DNA of 64,000 nt from Sulfurovum sp. AR. Lineage in GTDB: Bacteria; Campylobacterota; Campylobacteria; Campylobacterales; Sulfurovaceae. The position numbers were made by a program, and so were the translations under genes. Under the pieces are notes generated by a model, which saw only the letters and a list, made by a program, of their open reading frames with translations, made no database searches and had not been told where the DNA came from. Shown one piece after another: positions 37,062-46,445 of this stretch. The stretch lies in the NCBI RefSeq assembly GCF_000296775.1, contig NZ_AJLE01000009.1, positions 57,567-121,566 on the forward strand. The letters are read 5' to 3'. Numbering within the stretch: the first letter of the stretch is position 1; each line of letters opens with the position of its first letter.

Positions 37062-38354
37062 GTGAAAGTTACAGTAAACAAAGTAGACGACGCAAATATT
37101 ATAGTAAGCGGCACTATAGAAAACAGTGCTGTTGAAGAGAACATTAACAAGATGGCTGTTCAAGCTGGTAAAGAGATGAAAGTAGACGGGTTCAGAAAAG
37201 GTAAAGTACCTGCGCACGTAGTCAAAAAACTCCATGGTGACAAGCTTGCACAGGATGCTGAAGGTGAAGTACTTAGGGAGCTTATTGATGCGGGTATGAA
37301 AGAAGCTGGTATCAATCCTGCAGATATGCTTGGTCAGCCTACTTTTAAGAAATATGACAAAACAGATTCTGGTATCGATGTTGAGGTAGAGATCTCTACT
37401 AGACCAGTATTTGAAGCAGAAGGTCATATGGATGTTCTTCCGGCCTTTGAGAGACCAACAGCATCAGACAAAGAGATCCAAGAGAAATTGGATGAGATCG
37501 CAGCTCAGCAGGCACCGTATACGAAGATCAAAAGAAAGCGTATGGTAAGAGACGGTGACATGGTAGTGATCGACTTTGAAGGTTTTGTAGATGGTGTAGC
37601 ATTTGACGGTGGTAAAGCTGAGAAATTCAGCCTTAAGATCGGTTCAGGTCAATTCATCCCTGGATTTGAAGAGCAGATCATTGGAATGAAATATGATGAA
37701 GAGAAAACGATCACTGTGACGTTCCCTAAAGAGTATCAGTCATCTGATCTTGCAGGAAAAGAAGCAGAGTTCAAAGTAAAACTTCACGAAATTCAAGAGC
37801 AGGTACCTGCAGAACTTAACGATGAGTTGGCACAAAAACTGCTTCAAGGTGAAGAGAATGCAACACTTGAAATGTTGACGGATAGAGTAAGAACACAGAT
37901 CGAATCAACAGAAATTTCTAAACTCTATAACGAAGACCTCAAGCCAAAATTGGTTGAAGCATTGGTAGAGAAATTTGACTTTGCATTGCCAAACAATATT
38001 GTTGAGCAAGAGATCGATGCAAAGGTGAATGCAAAAGCAAGAGAGATGAGTGAAGAGGAGCTTAACTCTTATAAAGATAATCCTGAGAAGATCGAAGCAC
38101 TTCGTGAAGAAGTAAGAGCAGATGCAGTAGCGAGTGTAAAAGCGACATTTATCGTAGATGCACTGGCTAAAAAAGAAGAGGTATCTGTAGATGATCAAGA
38201 AGTATCACAGGCCATTTACTATGAAGCAATGATGAGTGGTCAAGATCCACAACAAGTGATCAAATATTACCAGGAGAATAATCTTCTTCCAGCGGTGAAG
38301 ATGGGTATGATCGAAGATAAACTTTTTGGTAAGATGCTAGGTTTAGATAAATAA
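37062..38354 (+). CDS. tig: Trigger factor
   Basis: A 430-residue ribosome-bound chaperone and peptidyl-prolyl isomerase. The N-terminal ribosome-binding domain includes the loop GFRKGKVPAHVVKK; the FKBP-like PPIase domain (about 155-240) shows VVIDFEGFVDGVAFDGGKAE and IPGFEEQIIGM; the helical C-terminal arm follows. It begins with GTG at 37062, with AAAGGA 7 bases upstream. First gene of the tig-clpP-def block. A stem-loop (38360-38387) separates it from clpP. Confidence 0.97.
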   Translation: MKVTVNKVDDANIIVSGTIENSAVEENINKMAVQAGKEMKVDGFRKGKVPAHVVKKLHGDKLAQDAEGEVLRELIDAGMKEAGINPADMLGQPTFKKYDKTDSGIDVEVEISTRPVFEAEGHMDVLPAFERPTASDKEIQEKLDEIAAQQAPYTKIKRKRMVRDGDMVVIDFEGFVDGVAFDGGKAEKFSLKIGSGQFIPGFEEQIIGMKYDEEKTITVTFPKEYQSSDLAGKEAEFKVKLHEIQEQVPAELNDELAQKLLQGEENATLEMLTDRVRTQIESTEISKLYNEDLKPKLVEALVEKFDFALPNNIVEQEIDAKVNAKAREMSEEELNSYKDNPEKIEALREEVRADAVASVKATFIVDALAKKEEVSVDDQEVSQAIYYEAMMSGQDPQQVIKYYQENNLLPAVKMGMIEDKLFGKMLGLDK

Positions 38355-38359
38355 AAGAA

Positions 38360-38387
38360 ACAAATAGTAACATTAGTTGCTATTTGT
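38360..38387 (+). terminator. Stem-loop between tig and clpP
   Basis: ACAAATAGTAAC and GTTGCTATTTGT pair over 12 bases (one T-G) with an ATTA loop, just after the tig stop. It could attenuate or end tig transcription; clpP has its own AT-rich leader. Confidence 0.5.
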
Positions 38388-38458
38388 TCTGTTAACCTAT
38401 AGAGTGTATAGTTGAGTGGATAAAAATCTATTTAACTATATATTATTAAAGGCAAAAG

Positions 38459-39046
38459 ATGAGTTATATTCCATACGTTGTAGAACAGACCGGTAGAGGT
38501 GAAAGATCTTACGATATCTATTCACGGTTACTTAAAGACCGTATCATTATGCTAAGCGGTGAAGTCAATGATCAAGTGGCTTCCACTGTAGTGGCACAAC
38601 TTCTTTTTCTTGAAGCACAGGATCCGGATAAAGATATCTATTTTTACATTAACTCTCCAGGAGGTGTGATCACTTCTGGGCTTTCAATGTTCGATACGAT
38701 GAATTACATTAAACCGGATATTGTCACGATCTGTATAGGCCAGGCAGCATCTATGGGTGCTTTCTTGCTCTCTTCAGGGACAAAAGGTAAACGTTATGCG
38801 CTGCCACATGCACGTATTATGATCCACCAGCCTTCAGGCGGTGCTCAAGGTCAGTCAACAGATATCCAAATACAGGCACAAGAGATACAAAGACTCAAAG
38901 ATACACTCAATGAGATCTTGGCAGAGCAAACAGGCAAAACAACCAAACGTATTGAAAAAGATACAGAGAGAGATAACTTTATGTCAGCCAGGGAAGCATT
39001 GGAATACGGGCTTATAGATAAAGTACTCACAAAAAGTTTTACCTAA
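38459..39046 (+). CDS. clpP: ATP-dependent Clp protease proteolytic subunit ClpP
   Basis: A 195-residue serine protease that forms the double heptamer with ClpX or ClpA. It starts [19 protein letters not shown]; the catalytic Ser lies in [11 protein letters not shown] near residue 99, the His in [14 protein letters not shown] near residue 124, and the Asp in the [18 protein letters not shown] region. Full length. AAAGGCAAAAG precedes the ATG. It is 12 bases ahead of def. Confidence 0.98.
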   Translation: MSYIPYVVEQTGRGERSYDIYSRLLKDRIIMLSGEVNDQVASTVVAQLLFLEAQDPDKDIYFYINSPGGVITSGLSMFDTMNYIKPDIVTICIGQAASMGAFLLSSGTKGKRYALPHARIMIHQPSGGAQGQSTDIQIQAQEIQRLKDTLNEILAEQTGKTTKRIEKDTERDNFMSAREALEYGLIDKVLTKSFT

Positions 39047-39058
39047 TAGAGATGGTGT

Positions 39059-39583
39059 ATGGTTAGAGAAATAGTAGTATATCCGGACAAAAGACTCAAA
39101 CTTGTCTCAAAAGAGGTAGAGTCTTTTGATGGTGCATTACATGATCTTCTTGATGACATGTATGATACGATGCGTGCGCGTAACGGTGTAGGCCTCGCAG
39201 CCATACAAGTCGGTATTGATATACGTGCACTGATCATCAACGTTCCTTTAGAGAATGCGGATGGAGAACATGACCAGCCTAAAGAGAATACGATAGAGAT
39301 GATCAACCCTGTGATCCTTGAAAAAGATGGTTCCGAAAAGTTTCAAGAAGGGTGCCTCTCGGTTCCGGGTATCTATGAAGAAGTTGAACGTGCCAAACAT
39401 GTGAAAGTAGAGTATCTAGACAGAGAGGGCAATAAGCATATCATAGAAGATAATGACTTCCTTGCCATTGCTATACAGCATGAGATAGACCATTTGGATG
39501 GTAAGGTATTCATTGAAAAACTCTCTTTTACAAAAAGAAAGAAATTTGAAAAAGAGTGGAAACGAAGATTAAAAGAGGCGTAG
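39059..39583 (+). CDS. def: Peptide deformylase
   Basis: A 174-residue metallo-hydrolase removing the N-formyl group from new proteins. All three motifs are present: GVGLAAIQVG, EGCLSVPG (metal Cys) and QHEIDHLDGKVF (HEXXH). It begins VREIVVYPDKRLKLVSKEV and ends in a basic tail (KRKKFEKEWKRRLKEA). Spacing of 12 bases after clpP indicates an operon. In Helicobacter a comM gene follows def; here gdhA on the other strand intervenes and comM is a wreck. Confidence 0.97.
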   Translation: MVREIVVYPDKRLKLVSKEVESFDGALHDLLDDMYDTMRARNGVGLAAIQVGIDIRALIINVPLENADGEHDQPKENTIEMINPVILEKDGSEKFQEGCLSVPGIYEEVERAKHVKVEYLDREGNKHIIEDNDFLAIAIQHEIDHLDGKVFIEKLSFTKRKKFEKEWKRRLKEA

Positions 39584-39614
39584 GCCAAGGCCAGTGTATT
39601 TGACCTTTTCTTTT

Positions 39615-40967
39615 TTATACTCCCTGCATGATCATCGCATCAGCCACACGTTGAAATCCTAAGATATTTGCAGCAGAAACAAGATCCATATCAAGCTTAT
39701 ACTCATCGCATGTTTGCTTGAGGTCACTGTAGATATTTGACATAATGTCTTGCAGTCTTTGATCTACTTTTTCAAATGAGAGATAGTTGAGTGAACTATT
39801 TTGGCTCATCTCCAATACGGAGACAGCCACACCTCCGGCATTGGCTGCTTTAGCTGGGCCAAAAAGAATATTATTCTCTTCAAAAAGAGCGATCGCTTCA
39901 GGTGTGGTAGGCATATTTGCACCTTCAGCAACGATCTTCACATCATTCTCTATGAGCAGTTTTGCAGAATCTTCACCCAATTCATTTTGGGTAGCACAGG
40001 GAAATGCGGCAAAACAAGGGATACTCCATACAAAACTGCGCCCTTCTGTATAACTTTCTCTTTTCACATATGTGGCTTTTTTTCTTTCCAGTGCATAATA
40101 TTCCAGTGAAGCTCTTCGCTCCAATTTTATCTTTTTTAAAAGTTCAAGGTCTATACCGTTACTGTCATGGATCGCACCTTTGGAATCTGAACAGGTGACA
40201 GGAATGGCGCCGATCTCATAGAGTTTTTCTATCGCATGGATCGCAACATTGCCGCTGCCGCTGATGGTACAGATCTTACCTTTGAGTGTCTCTCCCATAT
40301 CCTCCAAGAAGGTTTGTGTGAAATAGATAAGCCCATATCCTGTTGCCTCAGTACGTCCTAAACTTCCCCCTAGAGCAAGGGGCTTGGAGGTGATGATACT
40401 GTCATAAGAGTTCGTGAGCTGTTTGTATTGTCCAAAAAGATAGCCTACTTCCCTGGCTCCTACACCGATATCCCCACCCAGGATATCGATATCTGCACCG
40501 ATACTGTTATAAAAAGCAGACATAAAAGCCTGACAGAATTTCATGATCTCTTTATCACTTTTACCTTTAGGGTCAAAATCAGCACCACCCTTTGCGCCTC
40601 CTATATGAAGTCCCGTGATCGCATTTTTAAAGATCTGCTCAAAAGCAAGGAATTTCAGGATATCCGGATTGACTGAAGGATGGAACCGTACACCGCCTTT
40701 GTAAGGGCCCAACGCATTGTTGAATTGAATCCTGTACCCATTATTGACATGGATGATATTGTCATCGTCCATCCATTCTATTTTAAAATGGATCGCTCTG
40801 TTGGGAACCATGATACGATCTATGATATTTTGATGCAGATATTCGGGATGTTTTTCTAAGAGTGGCTGTATCGTCTCGAGTACTTCTTTCAGTGCTTGAA
40901 AAAAAATGGTGTCACTTTTACAGTTACTTTTTTCGGCACGAATTAATGCCTGCTCAATATACTCCAT
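39615..40967 (-). CDS. gdhA: NADP-type glutamate dehydrogenase GdhA
   Basis: About 450 residues from the ATG at 40967, with AAAGGA 6 bases upstream; codons further upstream give no family match. It makes glutamate from 2-oxoglutarate and ammonia. Substrate residues are in GGVRFHPSVNPDILKFLAFEQ and the catalytic Lys in GGAKGGADFDPKGKSDKE; the Rossmann part has TISGSGNVAIHAIEKL, and EGANMPTTPEA is typical of the hexameric 450-aa class. It is oriented against def and the comM remnant, and ends 31 bases from def. Confidence 0.96.
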   Translation of the reverse strand: MEYIEQALIRAEKSNCKSDTIFFQALKEVLETIQPLLEKHPEYLHQNIIDRIMVPNRAIHFKIEWMDDDNIIHVNNGYRIQFNNALGPYKGGVRFHPSVNPDILKFLAFEQIFKNAITGLHIGGAKGGADFDPKGKSDKEIMKFCQAFMSAFYNSIGADIDILGGDIGVGAREVGYLFGQYKQLTNSYDSIITSKPLALGGSLGRTEATGYGLIYFTQTFLEDMGETLKGKICTISGSGNVAIHAIEKLYEIGAIPVTCSDSKGAIHDSNGIDLELLKKIKLERRASLEYYALERKKATYVKRESYTEGRSFVWSIPCFAAFPCATQNELGEDSAKLLIENDVKIVAEGANMPTTPEAIALFEENNILFGPAKAANAGGVAVSVLEMSQNSSLNYLSFEKVDQRLQDIMSNIYSDLKQTCDEYKLDMDLVSAANILGFQRVADAMIMQGV

Positions 40968-41127
40968 GCTTGTCCTTTGTATGTGTGTAAACCCAATTAT
41001 ATTACAATTTGACATATTTTTAACCATTTTCACAAATTTAGTGCATCATGAGTGTATGAATGCAAAAATAGATAGTGGTACTCCACCCCAAAAGCAACAC
41101 AAACAAGAACCTAAAAAAGAAGCCATT

Positions 41128-42159
41128 GTGAATCGATTGACCTGTGCAACACTCGAAGGTGTGAATGCACAGGTAATAGAAGTTTTACAAAAGGACTTCC
41201 AGGATTTACGGTTGTAGGCTTAGCCAGTAGCGACATTCAGGAGGCAAAAGAGAGGACAAAGTCGGCACTTCTTACCAATGATTTTGTTTTCCCACCGCTG
41301 AAGATCACGATCAATTTGAGTCCTTCGGATCTAAAGAAGTCGGGTACACACTTGGATCTGTCTATGGCACTGCGATATCTTGCCTCCACTCTTTGAAGAA
41401 GAGATACTGTCCATCGCAAAACATCAGTTCCTAGATGGTGTGGTACCAAGCTTTTCAGCTTTACGTCCTATAAGATCTCCTCATCACACTGCCAACTCTG
41501 CATCTATTTTCGGTGGAGGCTCCTCTATAGCCAGGATAGGAGAGGTAGCCTTGGCACATAAAGGGATACTCTTTTTCGATGAACTGCCTCACTTTTCCAA
41601 AGCGGTCCTTGAAGCCCTTAGAGAGCCACTGCAAGATAAAAAAGTGCATATAGCAAGGGTCAATGCAAAGATAGAATATGAAGCGGATATCATGTTCGTA
41701 GCGGCGCAAAATCCTTGCCCCTGTGGGAATCTGCTCTCTAAAAGTAAATCCTGCAGGTGTTCAGAACTTGAGATCAAACGTTACCAGAATAAACTTTCCG
41801 ACCCATTTTTAGATAGAATAGATCTTTTTGTCGTTATGCAGGAAGTGAACAGTGAGGATAAGGGTGATATAAGCTCTGCTCAGATGCATCAAGCTGTTCT
41901 CAGGGCATTTAAGATACAAAAAGAGCGCGGGCAAGAGCGTCTTAATGGAAAATTGACAGAATAGGAGATAGAGATTTACTGTATATTAGAGAGTCATGCG
42001 AGTCAAATTTTAGAAAATGCTATCAGTAAATTTGGACTTTCACATAGAAGTATCGCATCAGTGAAAAAGACAGCTAGAACCATTGCAGATATTAATGGAC
42101 ATTTGCAGATCGAGAAAAGTGATATTTTGGAAGCATTGAGTTATAGACGCAGAAAATAG
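41128..42159 (+). pseudogene. Broken Mg-chelatase-like AAA ATPase gene (comM/yifB)
   Basis: Homology runs from GTG at 41128 (NRLTCATLEGVNAQVIEV) but the frame is lost at about 41182-41187, resuming with TKGLPGFTVVGLASSDIQEAKER to SMALRYLAST. Another break near 41368-41380 joins this to DILPPLFEEEILSIAKHQF, skipping the segment with Walker A. Walker B (GILFFDELPHF) and the Cys motif NPCPCGN...SCRCSELE survive. A TAG at 41962 interrupts KLTE/EIEIYC, where one base change from CAG would restore the frame. About 344 codons remain against roughly 500. Intact ComM is a branch-migration helicase for natural transformation. Confidence 0.85.
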
Positions 42160-42183
42160 AAAAAAGAACCGATCTATTCGGTA

Positions 42184-43266
42184 TTAGAATACCGAACAAA
42201 CCGCTTTAGTAACGATAAATCCACCGACAACCAACCATACGAACATTGCAGAAGCTGTATAGACCGGTGCGAGTCCAAGACCTTTGAATTTCGCAAAACG
42301 TGTTCCCATACCCAGAGCGGTCATTGCCATCGTAAGAAGGAAAGTATCGATCTCATTGATTATATTTACGATATCTGCAGGCACAAGGTGCAGCGAGTTG
42401 AAACCGGCTACACCGATAAAGTAAACCGCGAACCATGGGATCACGAGTTTCACTTTTTCACCTGCAGCACCCTCTTTTTTAGCACTATAGCTTAGGTAGA
42501 TACCAAGAATGATCAGCATTGGAGCGATCATAATGACTCTCGTCATCTTAACGATCACGGCTGCATCAGCCATCTCTTTAGGTGAACCAGGTACGGAGGC
42601 AGGTACAGCAACCACTTGTGCCACTTCGTGGATCGTACCACCTACATAGATACCAAACTCTTTGGCTGTCATATGAAGGAATCCGGCAGCAGGTTCAATG
42701 ATCGCTGTGTAGAGTACCGGGTAGAGGAACATCGAGATCGTACCAAAAAGTACAACCATCGATACCGCAATAGCAGCTTTATACTCCTCAGACTTGAGTA
42801 CAGGTTCCGTTGCAAGTACGGCCGCGGCACCACATACCGACGCTCCTGAAGCGGTAAGCATAGAAGTATCTTTCTCCATACCGAAGATCTTGTGTCCCAA
42901 CCATGTACCGAGTATAAAGGTAGATGCCAGCATGATAAGAGAGACAAGGAATCCTGCCAACCCTACATCGATGATCTCTTGGAACGTAAGTCTGAACCCA
43001 TAGAAAACGATCGCAAAACGAAGGATCTTTTTCGCTGAGAACGTGATCCCCCCTTGCCATGCTTCGGGGGTCTGATTATGCAAAGTATTGGCATAGAAAA
43101 TACCAATGACGATACCGATCACAAGTGGTGAGATACCCAATGCCTTGACAGCAGGGAAATCTGAGATAAATGTTGCTGCTGCAGCGAAGATAGCAACAAA
43201 TAAAATACCACTCATTGTACCTTTACGCTTTTGTGGAGAAAATGGCATAAAAATCCTTTTATTCAA
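42184..43266 (-). CDS. YeiH/UPF0324-family putative sulfate-type exporter
   Basis: A 360-residue inner-membrane protein of the UPF0324 (YeiH) family, with about ten helices. Family motifs: AFYANTL-like GIVIGIFYANTL, KKILRFAIVFYGFRLTFQEI, ASGASVCGAAAVLATEPVL, YVGGTIHEVAQVVAV and RVIMIAPMLIILG. Members are described as putative sulfate exporters, but substrate is not proven here. It is divergent from a LysR regulator, the same pairing as YeiE-YeiH in enteric bacteria, so it is probably under that regulator's control. Confidence 0.87.
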   Translation of the reverse strand: MNKRIFMPFSPQKRKGTMSGILFVAIFAAAATFISDFPAVKALGISPLVIGIVIGIFYANTLHNQTPEAWQGGITFSAKKILRFAIVFYGFRLTFQEIIDVGLAGFLVSLIMLASTFILGTWLGHKIFGMEKDTSMLTASGASVCGAAAVLATEPVLKSEEYKAAIAVSMVVLFGTISMFLYPVLYTAIIEPAAGFLHMTAKEFGIYVGGTIHEVAQVVAVPASVPGSPKEMADAAVIVKMTRVIMIAPMLIILGIYLSYSAKKEGAAGEKVKLVIPWFAVYFIGVAGFNSLHLVPADIVNIINEIDTFLLTMAMTALGMGTRFAKFKGLGLAPVYTASAMFVWLVVGGFIVTKAVCSVF

Positions 43267-43369
43267 AATTATTGATAACTTTTTTAGAATTCTACTATAA
43301 TTTTGATATAATTTACAAACTATTTAGGTAATTAATGTTAAAAAACCATTCTAAAGAAGAGAAAAAAAT

Positions 43370-44269
43370 ATGAAATTAACACTTAGACAAATGGAGATAT
43401 TCCTCAATGTTGTGGTCTCTGGACATCTAACGAATGTGGCTAAAGATATGAAGCTGAGTCAATCAGCGATCTCTATGTCCATTAAAGAATTAGAAAATAT
43501 TTTGGGTCGACCTGTCTTTGACCGGATCAATAAAAAACTTGTGCTCAATGAAGTGGGACGTGCCTTTTATAAAGAGATAGACCCAATCTTTAAAAAGCTT
43601 TCAGACATTGAGTATGAATTTAAGAATTCAGAGAATAAGGGAATGATACGGGTAGGGGCAAGTACCACGATCGTAGACTATTTGATGCCAGCCATTATCT
43701 GCAGTTACATGAGTTCGTATCCTGATGTGAAGATCACGCTTAAAGAGGGGAACACCAAAGAGATCGCAGATATGATCAAAGAGGGGACGATAGATATAGG
43801 GTTTGTTGAAGGGCTTGTTCCTGGTTCAGAGATCGTTAAAGAGAAAATAGGGGTAGATGAACTGGTGGTTGTTACAGCAAATGAGGAGCTCTGCAAACCA
43901 TGTACGATAGATGAACTGGAACAAAAAAGATGGGTCCTTAGAGAAGAGGGGTCTGGTACAAGAGAAGTCTTTTTGGGTTATATTAAAGAGAAAGTGGACA
44001 ATTTAAATATTTTCCTGGAACTTGGACATACAGAGTCCATTAAAAGTATTTTGATGAACGGTGAATGTCTGACCTGTATCTCTAAAATCTCAGTGAAAAA
44101 TGAACTCGAGGAGGGGAAACTGTGCAAAATTCCTGTAGAAAACTTTGAGTGTAAAAGAGATTTCCTGATGATCTATCATAAAGACAAGTATCACAGTTCA
44201 TTGTTTGAAAAGTTTGTCTTCTTCTCCCGAAAACTGATGATGCAGATGATAGAGGGCCAAAAAGCCTAG
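43370..44269 (+). CDS. LysR-family transcriptional regulator
   Basis: A 299-residue regulator. The N-terminal winged helix-turn-helix (about 1-65) reads LTLRQMEIFLNVVVSGHLTNVAKDMKLSQSAISMSIKELEN, followed by a linker helix and a periplasmic-binding-like effector domain (about 90-290, IRVGASTTIVDYLMP). It lies next to the divergent YeiH-like permease, a common arrangement in which the regulator controls that neighbour. Two TATAAT boxes lie upstream (43296-43301, 43307-43312). The effector may be a sulfur compound, by analogy with YeiE-type regulators; this is inference. Confidence 0.9.
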   Translation: MKLTLRQMEIFLNVVVSGHLTNVAKDMKLSQSAISMSIKELENILGRPVFDRINKKLVLNEVGRAFYKEIDPIFKKLSDIEYEFKNSENKGMIRVGASTTIVDYLMPAIICSYMSSYPDVKITLKEGNTKEIADMIKEGTIDIGFVEGLVPGSEIVKEKIGVDELVVVTANEELCKPCTIDELEQKRWVLREEGSGTREVFLGYIKEKVDNLNIFLELGHTESIKSILMNGECLTCISKISVKNELEEGKLCKIPVENFECKRDFLMIYHKDKYHSSLFEKFVFFSRKLMMQMIEGQKA

Positions 44270-44272
44270 ATA

Positions 44273-44848
44273 TCAATGGTTTTCAAAACGTTTAAGGGCT
44301 TCCTGATACTCTTCGGGATGGTTCAGGTTCGTGAACGGACCATCTTCATCAAACGCTACAAGGCGGGTATTGGCAAGGCGCAGCAGGTCCCCCAATCTAT
44401 GGTTCCCTTTTTCCAGTTGTATATAGGCCAAAGGCAGTATTGATCTTTTATAGAAGCCACAGAGAGGTTGCAAACCACTGGGACTTTGTGCAACAATCGC
44501 ATCAAATTGACTTTCATTTTGTTCCAAAAGCTTCTCTATGATCTCTTTGCCGACAAAGGGTGCATCTACACTTAAAATAAAAATCTCTTCAGCCTGTAAT
44601 GTTTCAAAGACAGAGATAAGTCCTACAAGAGGCGAGTTTTCTAGATAGTTGTCTTGAATCACCCTACAGTCAAAATCAAATTTATTCTCTTTTGCCGAAA
44701 TATAGACTTCGTCAAATAAGGTACGGAGTTTATCTAGTTGAAATTTTGTCAGTGTAGGATAGTTGGCAAAAGGAAGTAGAGCCTTGTCTTCACCCATACG
44801 GGAACTTTTTCCCCCAGCGAAGATGACAGCATAGGTTATTTTTTTCAT
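44273..44848 (-). CDS. mobA: Molybdenum cofactor guanylyltransferase MobA
   Basis: A 191-residue nucleotidyltransferase adding GMP to molybdopterin to give the bis-MGD form. The GTP-binding signature AVIFAGGKSSRMGEDKALLPF is at the N-terminus, and the metal Asp lies in LSVDAPFVGKE. C-terminal FTNLNHPEEYQEAL is conserved. Its start overlaps the stop of the MFS gene by 4 bases, so it is last in a run reaching back to the secretion gene gspF. It converges on the LysR gene with 3 bases between. Confidence 0.93.
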   Translation of the reverse strand: MKKITYAVIFAGGKSSRMGEDKALLPFANYPTLTKFQLDKLRTLFDEVYISAKENKFDFDCRVIQDNYLENSPLVGLISVFETLQAEEIFILSVDAPFVGKEIIEKLLEQNESQFDAIVAQSPSGLQPLCGFYKRSILPLAYIQLEKGNHRLGDLLRLANTRLVAFDEDGPFTNLNHPEEYQEALKRFENH

Positions 44849-45963
44849 AGAGTTACACTCTCTTTACGTTTTTGATGTATCAGCAAGACGGCAAATGCCA
44901 TAAAGGTGATGAGTGACTCGATCAGGAAAAGATACTTTCCATAGACCTGGCCGGAAAGTACTGCACCCACTGAACCCCCTAATCCAAATGCAATACCCAA
45001 AAAAAACTGTTGTGCAAGTTTTTTCTGGGTATAGAGTGAAAAGACATAGGTAATGGCTGCAGTATGGTAGAGTGCAAAACCGATGGCATGTAGAGATTGT
45101 GATGCAAAGGTCAAAATGATCGAGTCAGGAAAGAGATAGAGTATCATCCATCTGATTGCCGTGATAAGCGTGGCAAACTGCAAGATACGAAGCAGGTTTC
45201 TTTGCAGAAGAGGACCTTGAAAATAGTACATAAAAATTTCACAGACGACGCCAAAACTCCACATCCAACTTGTCATTTCAAGAGAGACACCATGTGCAGT
45301 TTCGTAGATAGTGAAAAAGTTATAGAAGCCTCCAAAACCTACTTGCATTAAAAAGATAGAAACCCAAAATGCCCAATATTGTGTGAGTGAAAATGATGCA
45401 TCTTCTTGCGGGCTAGAGTGGGAGATCGTGTCATACCTTGTCAGCATAGCACCAAAAAGAAGGGTTAAAAACGCTACGGCACTTAAGTAATAGAGTGCTT
45501 CATAAGGTGACTCAAGGACTTTCCCCAGCCATAACGCAATACCCATAAACCCAAGAGAGCCCCAGAGTCGTACTTTGCCGTAGACGTGTCTGGACAAAGA
45601 AGCCAGTGCGATGGTCTCGACATACGGAAGAGAGATACCCATTGCGGCCCCAAAAAGAAGGTTTGCAGCAAGATAGATCCAAAAATCCTGTACCGTGGCC
45701 AAAAAAAGCAAAGTACCAATAAAAGTGAAGAGCAGGGAAAGTTGGTAGACCTTGGGGCTTAGAGAGATAAAGTGCCGAAATACAAAAGGGAGTAAAAAGC
45801 GCATGAAGGGGGCAGCAGCAAAAATGATGCCCACCTCAAAAGGGGTATATCCCAGATCCAGCAACACTTTTGGCAGGAAGATGACATAGACACCAACAAG
45901 GGCAAAGTAAAAAAAGTAGTATCCCCCTAAAAGCGGTGAAAGAAATCTGTTGACCGGTTTCAT
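44845..45963 (-). CDS. MFS transporter (MFS_1-like, HcaT/LacY-related)
   Basis: A 372-residue permease with about twelve hydrophobic helices. The YGKVRLWGSLGFMG motif between helices 4 and 5 and the N-terminal YYFFYFALVGVYVIFLPKVL match the MFS_1-like group of HcaT (phenylpropionate transporter) and nucleoside:H+ symporters. Substrate is unknown. It overlaps the RDD gene upstream and mobA downstream by 4 bases each, so translation is probably coupled. Confidence 0.82.
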   Translation of the reverse strand: MKPVNRFLSPLLGGYYFFYFALVGVYVIFLPKVLLDLGYTPFEVGIIFAAAPFMRFLLPFVFRHFISLSPKVYQLSLLFTFIGTLLFLATVQDFWIYLAANLLFGAAMGISLPYVETIALASLSRHVYGKVRLWGSLGFMGIALWLGKVLESPYEALYYLSAVAFLTLLFGAMLTRYDTISHSSPQEDASFSLTQYWAFWVSIFLMQVGFGGFYNFFTIYETAHGVSLEMTSWMWSFGVVCEIFMYYFQGPLLQRNLLRILQFATLITAIRWMILYLFPDSIILTFASQSLHAIGFALYHTAAITYVFSLYTQKKLAQQFFLGIAFGLGGSVGAVLSGQVYGKYLFLIESLITFMAFAVLLIHQKRKESVTL

Positions 45964-46445
45964 CTTTTGTTTACAACAGCCGTTGCAGATAAGAGGTCAT
46001 GCAGCGTCTTGTTGTCTTTCCTAAAAAACATCAGTATCCAACCTACTATCGTCAAGAGTGAAAGTATTGCAGCCAAATTTCTGAAAAGGATGATAAAAGG
46101 TGAGGGCTTTTTCTTCATATGTTCATCAATGAGTGTAATGTTATAGGCACGATATCCCGGGGTCTGACCCGTCTTATACATAAAAGTCGTCTGGATGATG
46201 ACCAAAGGAACCAGTATATAGATCCAGCCCAGTATTTTATGTTCAGAAAAATCTTCTCTGCCATCCATGACAAGATAAAAGACAATATACATGATAGGCA
46301 TGAGAAGCATAAAAGCATCGGTTAAAAATGCTTTTATCTTCACACTCGTTGAGGCATAGTCATTTGTAGTAGGTGTCGATTTGACTGTAGGTGTCTGGCA
46401 TTGGAGCCTTTTTTGTTTGACATCCCTAAAACGCTGTTTAGCCAT
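45960..46445 (-). CDS. RDD-family membrane protein
   Basis: About 161 residues from the ATG at 46445, which shares its A with the stop codon of the upstream barrel gene (TAATG); a start 4 codons earlier is less likely. The RDD domain (about 35-155) has two to three helices: KIKAFLTDAFMLLMPIMYIVF, LGWIYILVPLVIIQTTFMYKTGQTPGYRAYNITLID and the FRNLAAILSLLTIVGWILMFFRKDNKTLHD segment with its Arg-Asp pairs. Role is unknown for most RDD proteins. Confidence 0.87.
   Translation of the reverse strand: MAKQRFRDVKQKRLQCQTPTVKSTPTTNDYASTSVKIKAFLTDAFMLLMPIMYIVFYLVMDGREDFSEHKILGWIYILVPLVIIQTTFMYKTGQTPGYRAYNITLIDEHMKKKPSPFIILFRNLAAILSLLTIVGWILMFFRKDNKTLHDLLSATAVVNKR

Noticed and set aside
41380..41964. 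A 194-codon frame that could be called an intact Mg-chelatase-like protein
   Set aside because: It lacks the Walker A region, starts at a TTG inside a deletion junction and ends at a nonsense codon; flanking frames carry the missing homology, so it is part of a pseudogene.
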